A stretch of 64,000 nt of DNA from Xanthomonas campestris pv. badrii (GCF_012848175.1 NZ_CP051651.1:992001-1056000), one strand, 5' to 3'. Counted from the stretch's first letter, positions 15,390 to 24,710 are shown. The notes: a model not told the origin generated them from the sequence alone. Program-made: numbers and translations.

Positions 15390-17933
15390 ATGTCCAGCAC
15401 AACCTCGTCTTCCTCCGGCCAGGTGCACGTGCGCGGCGCGCGCGAGCACAACCTGAAGAATGTGGACGTGGACATTCCACGCGATGCGCTGGTGGTGTTC
15501 ACCGGGGTGTCCGGCTCGGGCAAATCGTCGCTGGCCTTCGGTACCATTTTTGCCGAAGCGCAGCGGCGCTACCTGGATTCCATCTCTCCCTATGCGCGTC
15601 GCCTGATCGACCAGGTGGGCGTGCCGGACGTGGATGCCATCGATGGCCTGCCGCCGGCGGTGGCCCTGCAGCAGGCGCGCGGTGCGCCAAGCGCGCGTTC
15701 GTCGGTGGGCAGCGTCACCACCATCTCCAATTCGCTGCGCATGCTGTACTCGCGTGCGGGCCACTATCCGCCGGGGCAGGAGATCATCTATGCGGATGGG
15801 TTTTCGCCGAACACGCCGGCCGGTGCCTGCCCCACCTGCCACGGCCTGGGCCGCATCTACGATGCGACCGAGGCGACCATGGTGCTGGACCGCAGCCTGA
15901 GCATCCGCGAGCGCGCGGTGGCGGCCTGGCCCGGTGCCTGGCACGGCCAGAACCAGCGAGACATCCTCACCACGCTGGGCATCGATGTGGATCTGCCGTG
16001 GCACAAGCTGCCGAAGAAGACCCGCGACTGGATTCTCTTCACCGACGAGCAGCCGGTGGTGCCGGTGTATGCCGGCTACGACCTGGACGAGGTCAAGCGC
16101 GCGCTCAAACGCAAGGAAGAGCCCAGCTACATGGGCACGTTCACCAGTGCCCGGCGCTATGTGTTGCACACCTTTGCCACTACGCAAAGCGCGCAGATGA
16201 AAAAGCGCGTGGCGCAGTACCTGGTGAGCACGCAATGCCCGCAATGCGACGGCAAGCGGCTACGGCGCGAGGCGCTGTCGGTCACCTTTGCCGGGCTGGA
16301 TATCGGTGAATTGTCGCGGCGTCCGCTGGACGAAGTGGCCGAGTTGCTGCGCCCGGCGGCAGACGCCGACCTGCGCACGCAGGGCAGGAACAAGGGCGCA
16401 GCCGAGCATCCGCAACAGCGCATCGCCGCGCAACGCATCGCGGCAGACCTGCGCGCGCGCATCGCCGTGGTGCAGGCCTTGGGCCTGGGGTATCTGAGCC
16501 TGGAGCGCAGCACGCCCACGCTGTCGCCTGGCGAACTGCAACGGTTACGGCTGGCCACGCAGATCCGCTCGCAGTTGTTCGGCGTGGTGTATGTGATGGA
16601 CGAACCATCGGCCGGCCTGCACCCGGCCGATGCGCAGGCGCTGCTGGGCGCGCTGGACCAGCTGAAGGCGGCGGGCAATTCGGTGTTCGTGGTCGAGCAC
16701 GAAGTGGATGTGATCCGCCACGCCGACTGGATCGTGGACGTGGGCCCGGCCGCCGGTGCGCATGGCGGGCAGGTGCTGTACAGCGGTCCGCCCGCCGGGC
16801 TGGAGACGGTGGAGGCATCGTCCACGCGACGCTATCTGTTCGGCGCGCCGCCGCAGGTGCATCGCCATGCGCGCCAGGCAGGCGGTTGGCTGCAGTTGCG
16901 CGGCATTACGCGCAACAACGTGCGTGGCCTGGATGTGGATCTGCCGCTGGGTGTGTTCACCACCGTCACCGGCGTGTCCGGCTCGGGCAAGTCGTCGTTG
17001 ATCAGCCAGGCACTGGTGGAACTGCTTGCTGCCCACCTGGGCCAGGGCCAGGCAGACGATGAGCAGGCACTGGATCCGCTGGAGCGCGGCACCCAGGTGC
17101 CGGTGGAGGGTGCGATCGTCGGCGGGCTGGATCGCGTGCGCCGGCTGGTACGCGTGGACCAGAAACCGATCGGGCGTACGCCACGTTCCAACCTGGCCAC
17201 CTATACCGGCCTGTTCGACCCGGTCCGCAAGTCGTTTGCGGCCACACCGGCCGCGCGTCGCCGCCGCTACGACCCGGGGCAGTTCTCCTTCAACGTGGCC
17301 AAGGGCCGCTGCGCCACCTGCGAGGGCGAGGGCTCGGTGTCGGTGGAGTTGCTGTTCATGCCCAGCGTCTATGCGCCATGCCCCACCTGCCACGGCGCGC
17401 GCTACAACGCCAAGACCCTGGAGATCGAGCTGCGCGGGCACACCATCGCGCAAGTGCTGGAGCTGACCGTGGACCAGGCGGCAACGTTCTTTGCCGACCA
17501 CGCCAGCGTGCTGCGGCCGTTGCAGGCGTTGCGCGAGGTGGGGCTGGGCTATCTGCGGCTGGGCCAGCCGGCCACCGAACTCTCCGGCGGCGAGGCACAG
17601 CGCATCAAGCTGGCCACCGAGCTGCAACGCGCCCAACGGCGCGACACCGTCTACGTGCTGGACGAGCCGACGACCGGCCTGCACCCGGCCGACGTGGATA
17701 CCTTGATGACGCAGTTGCAGGGGCTGGTGGAGGCAGGCAATACGGTGATCGTGGTCGAACACGATATGCGCGTGGCCGCCAGCAGCGACTGGGTGCTGGA
17801 CATGGGCCCGGGCGCGGGCGGTGCCGGCGGCACGGTGGTGGTGGCCGGAACGCCAGAGCTGGTGGCGCGACAGCATGGCAGCCGCACCGCGCCGTTCCTG
17901 GCGCAGGCGATGCGCGAGGGAATGCAGGCGTAA
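15390..17933 (+). CDS. UvrA paralogue (UvrA2-like excinuclease ABC subunit A)
   Basis: An 847-residue UvrA-family ATPase. Two ABC modules are visible: Walker [21 protein letters not shown] near residue 38 and [18 protein letters not shown] near 530; signatures [15 protein letters not shown] and [15 protein letters not shown]; Walker [13 protein letters not shown] and [12 protein letters not shown]. Zinc-type cysteine pairs occur in [25 protein letters not shown] and CPTCHGAR. It is about 100 residues shorter than canonical UvrA, and the first signature has SPGE in place of SGGE. It is therefore more likely an auxiliary UvrA2 involved in damage or drug tolerance than the main repair subunit. 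The gene stands alone. Confidence 0.88.
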   Translation: MSSTTSSSSGQVHVRGAREHNLKNVDVDIPRDALVVFTGVSGSGKSSLAFGTIFAEAQRRYLDSISPYARRLIDQVGVPDVDAIDGLPPAVALQQARGAPSARSSVGSVTTISNSLRMLYSRAGHYPPGQEIIYADGFSPNTPAGACPTCHGLGRIYDATEATMVLDRSLSIRERAVAAWPGAWHGQNQRDILTTLGIDVDLPWHKLPKKTRDWILFTDEQPVVPVYAGYDLDEVKRALKRKEEPSYMGTFTSARRYVLHTFATTQSAQMKKRVAQYLVSTQCPQCDGKRLRREALSVTFAGLDIGELSRRPLDEVAELLRPAADADLRTQGRNKGAAEHPQQRIAAQRIAADLRARIAVVQALGLGYLSLERSTPTLSPGELQRLRLATQIRSQLFGVVYVMDEPSAGLHPADAQALLGALDQLKAAGNSVFVVEHEVDVIRHADWIVDVGPAAGAHGGQVLYSGPPAGLETVEASSTRRYLFGAPPQVHRHARQAGGWLQLRGITRNNVRGLDVDLPLGVFTTVTGVSGSGKSSLISQALVELLAAHLGQGQADDEQALDPLERGTQVPVEGAIVGGLDRVRRLVRVDQKPIGRTPRSNLATYTGLFDPVRKSFAATPAARRRRYDPGQFSFNVAKGRCATCEGEGSVSVELLFMPSVYAPCPTCHGARYNAKTLEIELRGHTIAQVLELTVDQAATFFADHASVLRPLQALREVGLGYLRLGQPATELSGGEAQRIKLATELQRAQRRDTVYVLDEPTTGLHPADVDTLMTQLQGLVEAGNTVIVVEHDMRVAASSDWVLDMGPGAGGAGGTVVVAGTPELVARQHGSRTAPFLAQAMREGMQA

Positions 17934-18009
17934 AGCAGCGGTGTCTGGGGCTGCAGCGTTGCTGCGTGAGCCGCATGTTGCCCGGTGTTGCTGTCTGCCT
18001 GCTACCCCG

Positions 18010-18265
18010 CGCCGCTGGCGCGCACGACTGCGCCGGCAGGCACGACCAGCGTGCGAAAGTCTTTCAGCTCGTGCGCCGGGCGTGTCACGCTGACAGAGCG
18101 GTCGCGGATGCACCCCTGCACCACCTCCTGGGCATCGTGGCGGCCGCGGTGGTGGATGCGCGCCGATGCGCAAGGCGTCGGTGGCGCGCAGGCGGGCATC
18201 GCCCAAGCGCACTCGTCTTATTCAATGCGGCCGTAGGTCAGCCCATGCCCGAGGGCGAATAGCGC
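18010..18265 (-). pseudogene. C-terminal remnant of a GH3 beta-glucosidase
   Basis: Minus-strand frames read LFALGHGLTYGRIE (18262-18221), the PFGHGLSY block that closes the second GH3 domain, then a stop (TAA). In a shifted frame GDARLRATDALRIG follows, and in a third EVVQGCIRDRSVSVTRPAHE and LKDFRTLVVPAGAVV (from about 18127 down). The last matches the fibronectin-III-like C-terminal domain of GH3 enzymes, usually EVVQLYVRDPVASVTRPVKE followed by LKGF. The rest of this roughly 800-residue enzyme is absent. It is a broken tail with at least one stop and two frameshifts. Confidence 0.75.
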
Positions 18266-18292
18266 GGCATTGCGCACGGTGCGGTAGACGCA

Positions 18293-18318
18293 ACGAGCCC
18301 GGCATGTGCCGGGCTCGT
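18293..18318 (-). terminator. Perfect hairpin downstream of the aldehyde oxidase operon
   Basis: ACGAGCCCGGCA (18293-18304) and TGCCGGGCTCGT (18307-18318) form a perfect 12-base inverted repeat separated by two bases. It is 52 bases past the stop of the last operon gene. There is no clear T-run, so termination is likely but not certain. Confidence 0.6.
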
Positions 18319-18369
18319 ACGCTGTGGTCTGCGGCAAGGTGCGGACCGTCCTCGATCCACCCCGTGGAA

Positions 18370-20667
18370 TCAATCGGCCATGATCTTCTCCGGCGTCATC
18401 GGCGTGCTGCGGATGCGCTTGCCGGTGGCGTGGAAGATGGCGTTGCAGATGGCCGCAGAAACGCCTACCTGGCCGATCTCCCCCACGCCCTTTGCGCCGA
18501 GGCTGCTGACCACGCGGTCGTCTTCGTCTGCAAAGATCACCTCGATGTCGTGGATATCGGCATTGGCAGACACGTGATACTGGGCAAGATCGTGATTCAT
18601 GAAGCGGCCGAAGCGGTGATCGGCCTGGGTGTGCTCGTGCAGGGCCTGGCCAATGCCCCAGACCACGCCGCCGATGATCTGGCTGCGCGCGGTAGTGGGG
18701 TTGAGGATGCGCCCTGCGGCAATTGCGCTGACCACACGCGTCACCCGCACCGTGCCCAGTTCTTCGTCCACCCGCACTTCCACGAACACGGCCCCGTGCG
18801 TGGCGCGGGTGTATTTGCGTTGCTTGAGCACATTGGGCAGCAGCAGGAACTTGTCGTCGATCTGCTCCTTTCCTGTGGCCCGCAACAGGTCCGGCAAGGC
18901 GATGGCACTGCTGGCGTCCGCGCGCAAGGCGATGGTGCCATCGGCAAACACCACATCGTCCAGCGTGGTGCGTGCAAAGCGCGAATCGGGCAGGGCCTGC
19001 GCCAGCCGCAACAGCTGGGTACGCAATTTGCCGCACACGCCATCCACCGCCGAGCCGATCGTGGCCACATGCGACGAGCCGCCTTCGATGGGAGCAACCG
19101 GCAAGGTGGAGTCGCCGAGCTGGAAGGTGACCTGTTCCAGCGGCAGGCCGAGCGCCTCGGCGGCGATCATCGTCATCACCGTATAGGTGCCGGTGCCGAT
19201 ATCGCTGGCAGCGCTGCTCACCACCAGGCGCCCGTCGGCATGCAGCACGGCATGCGCACGCGCGAACATCTGCATCGCGTCCCATTGCGCGGTGGCCATG
19301 CCCCAGCCGACCCATTCACGGCCTTCCTTGCGTGCACGTGGCTGCAGAGGACGCTGCGACCAGCCGAAGCGCTCGGCGCCTTGCTGATAACACTCGCGCA
19401 GGGCCTTGCTGGAAAATGGCGTGTCGTCGGCCGGGTTGACCTCGGCGTAGTTCTTCAGCCGCAGTGCCAGCGGATCGATGCCCACTTCATAGGACAGTTC
19501 GTCCATCGCCACTTCCAGTGCATGCACGCCATGGGTGGCGCCGGGGGCGCGCATGTCCATCGGGCTGTACTGGTCCAGGCTGACCAGGTTGTAGCCCAGG
19601 TGCACGTTGTCGCAGGCATATAACTGCCCGCTCCAGTTGACCACCACTTCGACGTAGTCTTCGATGCGCGAGGTTTCGGCGATGGCCTCGTGCCAGATCG
19701 CACGCAGCGTGCCGTCGCGGTCGGCACCGAGCTTGAGCCGCTGCACGGTTTCCGGGCGGTGGCCGAAGGTGAACATCTGCTGGCGGGTGAGCACCACGCG
19801 CACCGAGCGGTCCAGCAGGATGGATGCCATCACCGCCAGCGCCAGCTGGTATTGCGGGCGCAGCCCTGAGCCGAATGCGCCGCCCACGTATGGATTGCGC
19901 ACGGTCACCTTGCGCTTGCTCAGGCCGAACACATGCGAGACATACCAGCGGCTGTTCTGCGAGCCCTGGGTCTTGTCGTAGATGGTGAAGTGGCCGTCGT
20001 CTTCGCGGATCACGGTGGAGGCGAACAGCTCCATCGGATTGTGGTGCTCCACACCGCTGTAGTAGTCGGCCTGCACCTGGCAGGCGGCATCGGCAAAGGC
20101 GGTGTCTGGCTTGCCCTTGTCCTTGGGCGGCGGCGTGAAGCCGGCCCGCATGCCCTTGGGTTTGTGCGCCCGGTCCAGCTGTGTCATCAAATCGGTCTGG
20201 TGCGGTTCCTGGGCGTATTCCACCTGCACCAGATGCGCGGCATGCCGCGCCGCCTCGAAGGTGTCGGCCACCACCAGCGCGACGGGCTGGCCGCTGTAGA
20301 GAACGACGTTGTCGTACAGCGGCCGGAACGGCGAGCCGGGCGGTGCGGTCATGTCCTTGTAGAACAGATCCATGCCGCGCATATGCGGGCGATTCTCATG
20401 GGTGACGATCTCCAGCACGCCGGGGACCGCGCGTGCGGCCGCCAGGTCGAAGCCGACGATGGTTCCCTTCGCAATGCTGCTGCTGACCACCACGCCATAG
20501 GCCAGGTCCGGCACCGGCCATTCGGCGGCATAGCGTGCCTGGCCGGTGACTTTTGCACGGCCATCGATGCGCGGCACACCCGTGCCGGTGGGGCGGAAGC
20601 CGGTGCCGGGTTCGGCGACCGGCGGCGTCAATTCGGTAGTGGATAGATCGGTGCTGCGTGCGTTCAT
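18370..20667 (-). CDS. paoC: Aldehyde oxidoreductase molybdenum-binding subunit (PaoC-like)
   Basis: A 765-residue large subunit of the xanthine-dehydrogenase family, binding molybdopterin cytosine dinucleotide. Residues from about 30 form the aldehyde oxidase a/b hammerhead (IDGRAKVTGQARYAAEWPVP). Cofactor loops include NPYVGGAFGSGLRPQYQLAL, MDMRAPGATHGVHALEVAMD and SDIGTGTYTVMTMIAAEALG. The C-terminal LGAKGVGEIGQVGVSAAICN holds the catalytic Glu. It oxidises aldehydes to acids, probably for detoxification. The operon order, with four-base overlaps between genes, is paoA-paoB-paoC; no MocA-like or PaoD-like maturation gene is adjacent in the window. Confidence 0.92.
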   Translation of the reverse strand: MNARSTDLSTTELTPPVAEPGTGFRPTGTGVPRIDGRAKVTGQARYAAEWPVPDLAYGVVVSSSIAKGTIVGFDLAAARAVPGVLEIVTHENRPHMRGMDLFYKDMTAPPGSPFRPLYDNVVLYSGQPVALVVADTFEAARHAAHLVQVEYAQEPHQTDLMTQLDRAHKPKGMRAGFTPPPKDKGKPDTAFADAACQVQADYYSGVEHHNPMELFASTVIREDDGHFTIYDKTQGSQNSRWYVSHVFGLSKRKVTVRNPYVGGAFGSGLRPQYQLALAVMASILLDRSVRVVLTRQQMFTFGHRPETVQRLKLGADRDGTLRAIWHEAIAETSRIEDYVEVVVNWSGQLYACDNVHLGYNLVSLDQYSPMDMRAPGATHGVHALEVAMDELSYEVGIDPLALRLKNYAEVNPADDTPFSSKALRECYQQGAERFGWSQRPLQPRARKEGREWVGWGMATAQWDAMQMFARAHAVLHADGRLVVSSAASDIGTGTYTVMTMIAAEALGLPLEQVTFQLGDSTLPVAPIEGGSSHVATIGSAVDGVCGKLRTQLLRLAQALPDSRFARTTLDDVVFADGTIALRADASSAIALPDLLRATGKEQIDDKFLLLPNVLKQRKYTRATHGAVFVEVRVDEELGTVRVTRVVSAIAAGRILNPTTARSQIIGGVVWGIGQALHEHTQADHRFGRFMNHDLAQYHVSANADIHDIEVIFADEDDRVVSSLGAKGVGEIGQVGVSAAICNAIFHATGKRIRSTPMTPEKIMAD

Positions 20668-21728
20668 GGCGATTGCTCCAGCGCATGGGGGCGCCCGCGG
20701 TTGTCGATGCTGCCTTCGCGCGCGACCTCGAGCGCGCGCACGATGGCGCGGCGTGCCAGCGGCAGCTTGAAGGCGTTGGCGCCCTGCGGCTGCGCGCCCT
20801 CCAGCAACGCGTCGGCCAGGCGCGCGAAACTGTCTGCGTTGGCGGGCAGGCCTGCCAGCTGTGCCTCGGCCTCGGGCTTGCGCCAGGGCTTGTGCGCCAC
20901 GCCACCCAGGGCAACGCGCACGTCGCGGATGCTGCCGTCCTCGGCCAGATCCAGCGCGGCGGCAACCGATACCAGCGCAAACGCATACGACAGGCGCTCG
21001 CGGATTTTCAGGTAGGCGCTGTGCGCGACGAAACGCTGCGCGTCGGGCAGGTCGATATGCACGATCAACTCATCCGGCGCCAGCGTGCTGTCCAGCTCCG
21101 GGTGGTCGCCGGGCAGGCGGTGGAAATCGGCAAATGCGATAGCGCGTTCGCCCGTGCGGCCTTGCACCTGCACCACTGCATCCAGTGCAGCCAGTGCCAC
21201 GCACATGTCCGATGGATGGGTGGCGATGCAGTGCGCGCTGGTGCCCAGGATGGCGTTGTAGGTGGTGAGCCCGCCGATGGCCGAGCAACCGCTGCCGGGT
21301 GCGCGCTTGTTGCAGGGCGTGGCGCTGTCGTAGAAATACATGCAGCGCGTGCGCTGCAGCAGGTTGCCGCCATTGCTGGCCATGTTGCGGATCTGCGCCG
21401 AGGCGCCGGCCAGGATCGCCGCACTCAACAACGGGTAACGTGTCTCCACCTCCGGGTGGTAGGCGGTATCGGCGTTGCGTGCGAGTGCACCCAGGCGCAT
21501 GCCGCCATCGGGCTGCACGGTGATGCTGTCCAGCGGCAGGCGATTGATGTCGACCAGGCTGCTGGGCCGCATCAGCTGCAGCTTCATCAGGTCGGTGAGA
21601 TTGGTGCCGCCGGCAATCAGCCGGACCGGGGCTTCCGACGGCACGGGATGCGCCTGGTCGGCGCGCGGGGCGATGGCGGTGAGCGCGGCGTCGATGCTGT
21701 CTGCGCGCGCATAGCTGAGCGGGATCAT
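20664..21728 (-). CDS. paoB: Aldehyde oxidoreductase FAD-binding subunit (PaoB-like)
   Basis: A 354-residue FAD subunit. VRLIAGGTNLTDLMKLQLMR is the FAD-binding loop, and RNMASNGGNLLQRTRCMYFY the second flavin motif. The cysteines in RCMYFYDSATPCNKRAPGSG plus CSAIGG are those that ligate the extra [4Fe-4S] cluster characteristic of the PaoB branch. ATG 21728 overlaps the paoA stop as ATGA, and its own stop overlaps paoC by four bases, so translation is probably coupled. It passes electrons between molybdenum, Fe-S clusters and FAD. Confidence 0.9.
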   Translation of the reverse strand: MIPLSYARADSIDAALTAIAPRADQAHPVPSEAPVRLIAGGTNLTDLMKLQLMRPSSLVDINRLPLDSITVQPDGGMRLGALARNADTAYHPEVETRYPLLSAAILAGASAQIRNMASNGGNLLQRTRCMYFYDSATPCNKRAPGSGCSAIGGLTTYNAILGTSAHCIATHPSDMCVALAALDAVVQVQGRTGERAIAFADFHRLPGDHPELDSTLAPDELIVHIDLPDAQRFVAHSAYLKIRERLSYAFALVSVAAALDLAEDGSIRDVRVALGGVAHKPWRKPEAEAQLAGLPANADSFARLADALLEGAQPQGANAFKLPLARRAIVRALEVAREGSIDNRGRPHALEQSP

Positions 21729-22300
21729 GCCGGCACCGTCCCTGGTTCCCAGGGTTTGCTGGTGCTGTCGCTTGCCTGGCCGGATGCATCGAGCACATCC
21801 ATCACCGCGTCGGTGATCTGCGGGTAGGCGCCGCAGCGGCACAGGTTGCCGCTCATCAATTCGCGCACCTGGTCGCGGGTATGCGCCTTGCCCTCGTTGA
21901 GCAGGCCGGCGGCCGAGCACAACTGGCCCGGTGTGCAGTAGCCGCACTGGAAGGCATCGCGTTCGATGAAGGCACGTTGCAACGGATGCAGTTGCTCGCC
22001 GTCGGCCAGGCCTTCGACGGTGGTGATGTCGGCGCCATCCTGCATCACGGCCAGCGTCAGGCAGCTATTGATACGACGCCCGTTCACCAGCACCGTGCAG
22101 GCACCACACTGGCCGTGATCGCAGCCTTTCTTGGTGCCGGTGAGATCCAGCCGGTCGCGCAACAGGTCGAGCAGGCTCACCCAGGCTTCGAGCTGCAGGT
22201 GATAGGGCTGGCCGTTGATGCGAAGGTTGACCGGGTAGGTCGGTGCGGACGTGGCGGGTGCCGGTGCCGTGTCATGGGCGGTGGCGGGTGTGGCATTCAT
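21725..22300 (-). CDS. paoA: Aldehyde oxidoreductase [2Fe-2S] subunit (PaoA-like)
   Basis: A 191-residue ferredoxin-type subunit. The plant-type cluster is bound by CDHGQCGACTVLVNGRRINS followed by C, and the second cluster by CGYCTPGQLCSA and CRCGAYP. ATG 22300 opens a 23-residue Ala/Pro/Thr-rich tail before the ferredoxin domain at PVNLRINGQPYHLQ. E. coli PaoA carries a twin-arginine signal; no RR motif is visible here even if the frame is extended upstream. Either the enzyme is cytoplasmic or a different start is used. Confidence 0.9.
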   Translation of the reverse strand: MNATPATAHDTAPAPATSAPTYPVNLRINGQPYHLQLEAWVSLLDLLRDRLDLTGTKKGCDHGQCGACTVLVNGRRINSCLTLAVMQDGADITTVEGLADGEQLHPLQRAFIERDAFQCGYCTPGQLCSAAGLLNEGKAHTRDQVRELMSGNLCRCGAYPQITDAVMDVLDASGQASDSTSKPWEPGTVPA

Positions 22301-22573
22301 GCGAACCCCGTGGCGGTGGCTGAGGAGGGCCACCACCTTGACCGCGCTGCGGTCAAGACAGGGTGACCACGCGGGCGCTGGAGCGATGCCTGCCACGCTG
22401 CGATGCAGGCATCGCGCTGCGTTGTGACGGTGGCACGCTTGCGCGTGCAGGCATTGCCTGGTCACGCAACAGGAACTACCGCGAACTGAATGCGTCAGCG
22501 ACGCGGCTGCGTCCTGTGCCGGCGTCCCGGCTGCTGCGACATCGCGCCGGTATCCTTGCAGGATGAGAACAAG

Positions 22574-22924
22574 ATGTCAGTAATGAGCCGGCGTGGCGGC
22601 AGCGCGGATTTTCCGTTGCATGGCAGACGCGTCCGGCGACTTTCGGTGGCCACGCGCGTGCTCGACCACACCATCGGCGTGCTCAAGCAGGCGATGCAAC
22701 AGGCCCGGCTGGGCAACGACGAACGCCTGCAGGCAATTGCGCGGCCGGACGCGCAGGCGCGCCGGCTCCAAGCCACCGCGCATGGTCCCTCGGTCGATGA
22801 CTACATCGCGCAGGAACGGCGCGATGCGCACCGTGATGGTGGGCGCAGCGTGTTCGGCTGGGAGGCGGCGCCGGCTCCGGCTGCATCTGCGCCGCCGGCG
22901 CATGCGCGCGCCGCGCGGCGATGA
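22574..22924 (+). CDS. Hypothetical protein of 116 residues, translationally coupled to next gene
   Basis: I do not recognise this protein (MSVMSRRGGSADFPLHGRRV...). It is basic and rich in Arg and Ala, with a likely helical middle (TRVLDHTIGVLKQAMQQARL) and an Ala/Pro-rich tail. Its TGA overlaps the ATG of the next gene as ATGA at 22921, so the pair is probably translated together. AGGA lies ten bases before ATG 22574; ATG 22583 is an alternative. Codon usage matches the neighbours. Confidence 0.6.
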   Translation: MSVMSRRGGSADFPLHGRRVRRLSVATRVLDHTIGVLKQAMQQARLGNDERLQAIARPDAQARRLQATAHGPSVDDYIAQERRDAHRDGGRSVFGWEAAPAPAASAPPAHARAARR

Positions 22925-23514
22925 CCGTGCGCAGGGATCGCCGCGCGCCGGTGGCAACCGATGGCCGCTGCTTCACCTACGTGTTTCCGTGCCAATGGGA
23001 AGACCATTGCAAGATCGGCTTTTCGCGTGATCCGTTGGCGCGCATCGGCAGCCTGCACCCGCGCTGGTTCGCGTTCTTCGATCTCGACCGTGGGCTGCTG
23101 GTGGAAACCGAACGCGAGCGCGATGCGCGCGATCTGGAACTGCAGCTGCGCCGCCCCTTGCTTGCGCATAACGCACCGGCACCGATGGCGATCCGGGTTG
23201 CCGCGGGTGGGCAGACCGAGTGGTTCCGTGGCGTGAGTGAAGCACTGGAACTGGCGGTGAGTGGTTTGCAGGCCCACGGCTACCGCGTGTTCGGACTGCG
23301 CGACTGGTTACACGCGTCGATGGCGCAGCGTATCGATCGGTTGTACGACTGGTCGGCCGCGCAGCTGAGTCCGGACGAACTGGATGGCCTGGTCGGGCCG
23401 ACATCGGCGCAACGCGCGCTGCGCGACGTGCTGGACGGATATCGCGCCCTGGATCTGCCGCTGCAGGCGCATCTGCCCGAGCCGATCTGGGCGTGGTACT
23501 GCGGCAGCCGGTGA
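22921..23514 (+). CDS. GIY-YIG/T5orf172-like domain protein
   Basis: A 197-residue protein with CFTYVFPCQWEDHCKIGFSR, then DPLARIGSLHPRWFAFF and a Glu in ETERERDARDLELQL. This pattern, an aromatic Y-V pair followed by KIGFSxDPLxRLxxL and then a helix with a downstream acidic residue, resembles the GIY-YIG-related T5orf172 (Bro-N-associated) nuclease-like domain. The first GIY is degenerate (FTY), so activity is uncertain. The C-terminal 80 residues are unrecognised. It follows the small basic protein with a four-base overlap. No mobile element is visible nearby. Confidence 0.6.
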   Translation: MTVRRDRRAPVATDGRCFTYVFPCQWEDHCKIGFSRDPLARIGSLHPRWFAFFDLDRGLLVETERERDARDLELQLRRPLLAHNAPAPMAIRVAAGGQTEWFRGVSEALELAVSGLQAHGYRVFGLRDWLHASMAQRIDRLYDWSAAQLSPDELDGLVGPTSAQRALRDVLDGYRALDLPLQAHLPEPIWAWYCGSR

Positions 23515-23578
23515 GCAAATTGCCAATGTCTTGACACCGGGCGGCCCAGCATTTCGGCAGTTCCAGAGGAGATGTCCC

Positions 23579-23920
23579 ATGCGGACCGCGCAACTGACAT
23601 TGACCGAGGCCTTCAAGGTGTTGTTCTCGCTGCATCAGGTGCAGGCCGCCGAGATGGTGATCGCGCCGGGCCAGAGCGAAGGCGGGCCCGACAATCGCCA
23701 CCGCGCTGCCGACCAATGGGTATACGTCGTCGATGGCGACGGCATGGCCATCGTCGATGGACAATCGCACCCGTTGCAGGGTGGGAGCCTGCTCGCCATC
23801 GAGCGCGGCCAGACGCATGAAATCCGCAACTCCGGCCCGGTGCCGTTGAAGACCGTCAACTTCTATCACCCGCCGGCCTACGATGCGCAGGGCGAGCCGT
23901 TGCCGGCAGGACAGGGGTAG
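23579..23920 (+). CDS. Cupin domain protein
   Basis: A 113-residue single-domain cupin. The first cupin block is APGQSEGGPDNRHRAADQWV, continuing YVVDGDGMAIVDG, and the second is LLAIERGQTHEIRNSGPVPL. Metal-ligand histidines are placed at HR in the first block and at TH in the second. A good site, GAGGAG at 23566-23571, precedes ATG 23579 by seven bases. Small cupins of this type may be isomerases, dioxygenases or sensors; no substrate can be assigned. Confidence 0.8.
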   Translation: MRTAQLTLTEAFKVLFSLHQVQAAEMVIAPGQSEGGPDNRHRAADQWVYVVDGDGMAIVDGQSHPLQGGSLLAIERGQTHEIRNSGPVPLKTVNFYHPPAYDAQGEPLPAGQG

Positions 23921-24097
23921 CGTGATCGTGGTGCCATTGCGCATGTATCGACGGATATGCCGATGCGATCACTTCTGCGCAGGCGCATATGGCGACCAGG
24001 CGCCTGGCACGCTTCAACGCAAGGTGAGCATCGCACCAACCGTGTATTGACGCAGTGTTTGTTACATCCAGTTGCCATCCATCGCCTGGGAAGTGCC

Positions 24098-24601
24098 ATG
24101 CCTCAGTCCAAGACACGCCGCGCTGCGGCCAGTGACAAACGCGAAGGAAAGTCGGCCAGTACCCAGGCCGGCGAATATGTGAAAGAAGAAATCGACCAGG
24201 TGCGCAAGGGCGTGCACGGGGTGAAGAGCACCCGGCAGGCCATTGCGATCGGGTTGTCCAAGGCGCGCCGCGATGGGGTGGATGTTGCGCCGTCCAGCTC
24301 CGCGTCCAAGACCACCAAGCAAAAGGCTGCGCAGGACAAGGCAGCTGCGACCTCCAAAAAACCGGTATCGCCCACACGCTCGGCCGGCGCCAAGAAAGCC
24401 TTGAAGACCGCCAGCAAGCGCACTACCGCCAAGAAGACGGTGGGCAAGCCGGCCTTGTCCGCCCAGGCTGCGCGCGCCGCAAAAAAGCGCACGGCCAGTG
24501 AGCGCTCGACAGCGGCGAAAAAAGCCGCGAAGACCAAGGGCCCGGCAGTGCGCAAGGCGGCTGCGAAGAAGGCGGCTGCGACGCGCAAGCGTGCCCCGTA
24601 A
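24098..24601 (+). CDS. Lysine/alanine-rich histone-H1-like protein with DUF6496-type N-terminus
   Basis: A 167-residue, strongly basic protein. Residues 25-60 (AGEYVKEEIDQVRKGVHGVK, then STRQAIAIGLSKARRDG) resemble the short DUF6496 region found in small bacterial proteins. The remaining 100 residues are a low-complexity tail of Lys, Ala, Thr and Ser (KKALKTASKRTTAKK, AAKKAAATRKRAP), like the tails of eukaryotic histone H1 and bacterial AlgP/Hc1 proteins. Binding to DNA or RNA and a role in nucleoid organisation are inferred from this composition. Such repetitive tails vary in length between strains. Confidence 0.8.
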   Translation: MPQSKTRRAAASDKREGKSASTQAGEYVKEEIDQVRKGVHGVKSTRQAIAIGLSKARRDGVDVAPSSSASKTTKQKAAQDKAAATSKKPVSPTRSAGAKKALKTASKRTTAKKTVGKPALSAQAARAAKKRTASERSTAAKKAAKTKGPAVRKAAAKKAAATRKRAP

Positions 24602-24710
24602 GAACGCCCGGTCATGCGGTAACAGGGAAGGGCCGGCTGCGGCTGCCGGGATTGAATGACTTGCCCATTGCACGCTCCAGTACCGGCGCGTGTGCGCCAC
24701 AGGCATGCTT

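Noticed and set aside
14253..16244. A 663-residue minus-strand open frame across the HD and UvrA-like genes
   Set aside because: It crosses two real genes and a repeat in antisense, with shadow-like composition; no start signal or domain.
22301..22465. Extension of PaoA to a start at 22465 to supply a signal peptide
   Set aside because: The added residues (MTRQCLHAQACHRHNAARC...) have no Tat motif or hydrophobic core, and ATG 22300 fits the family better.
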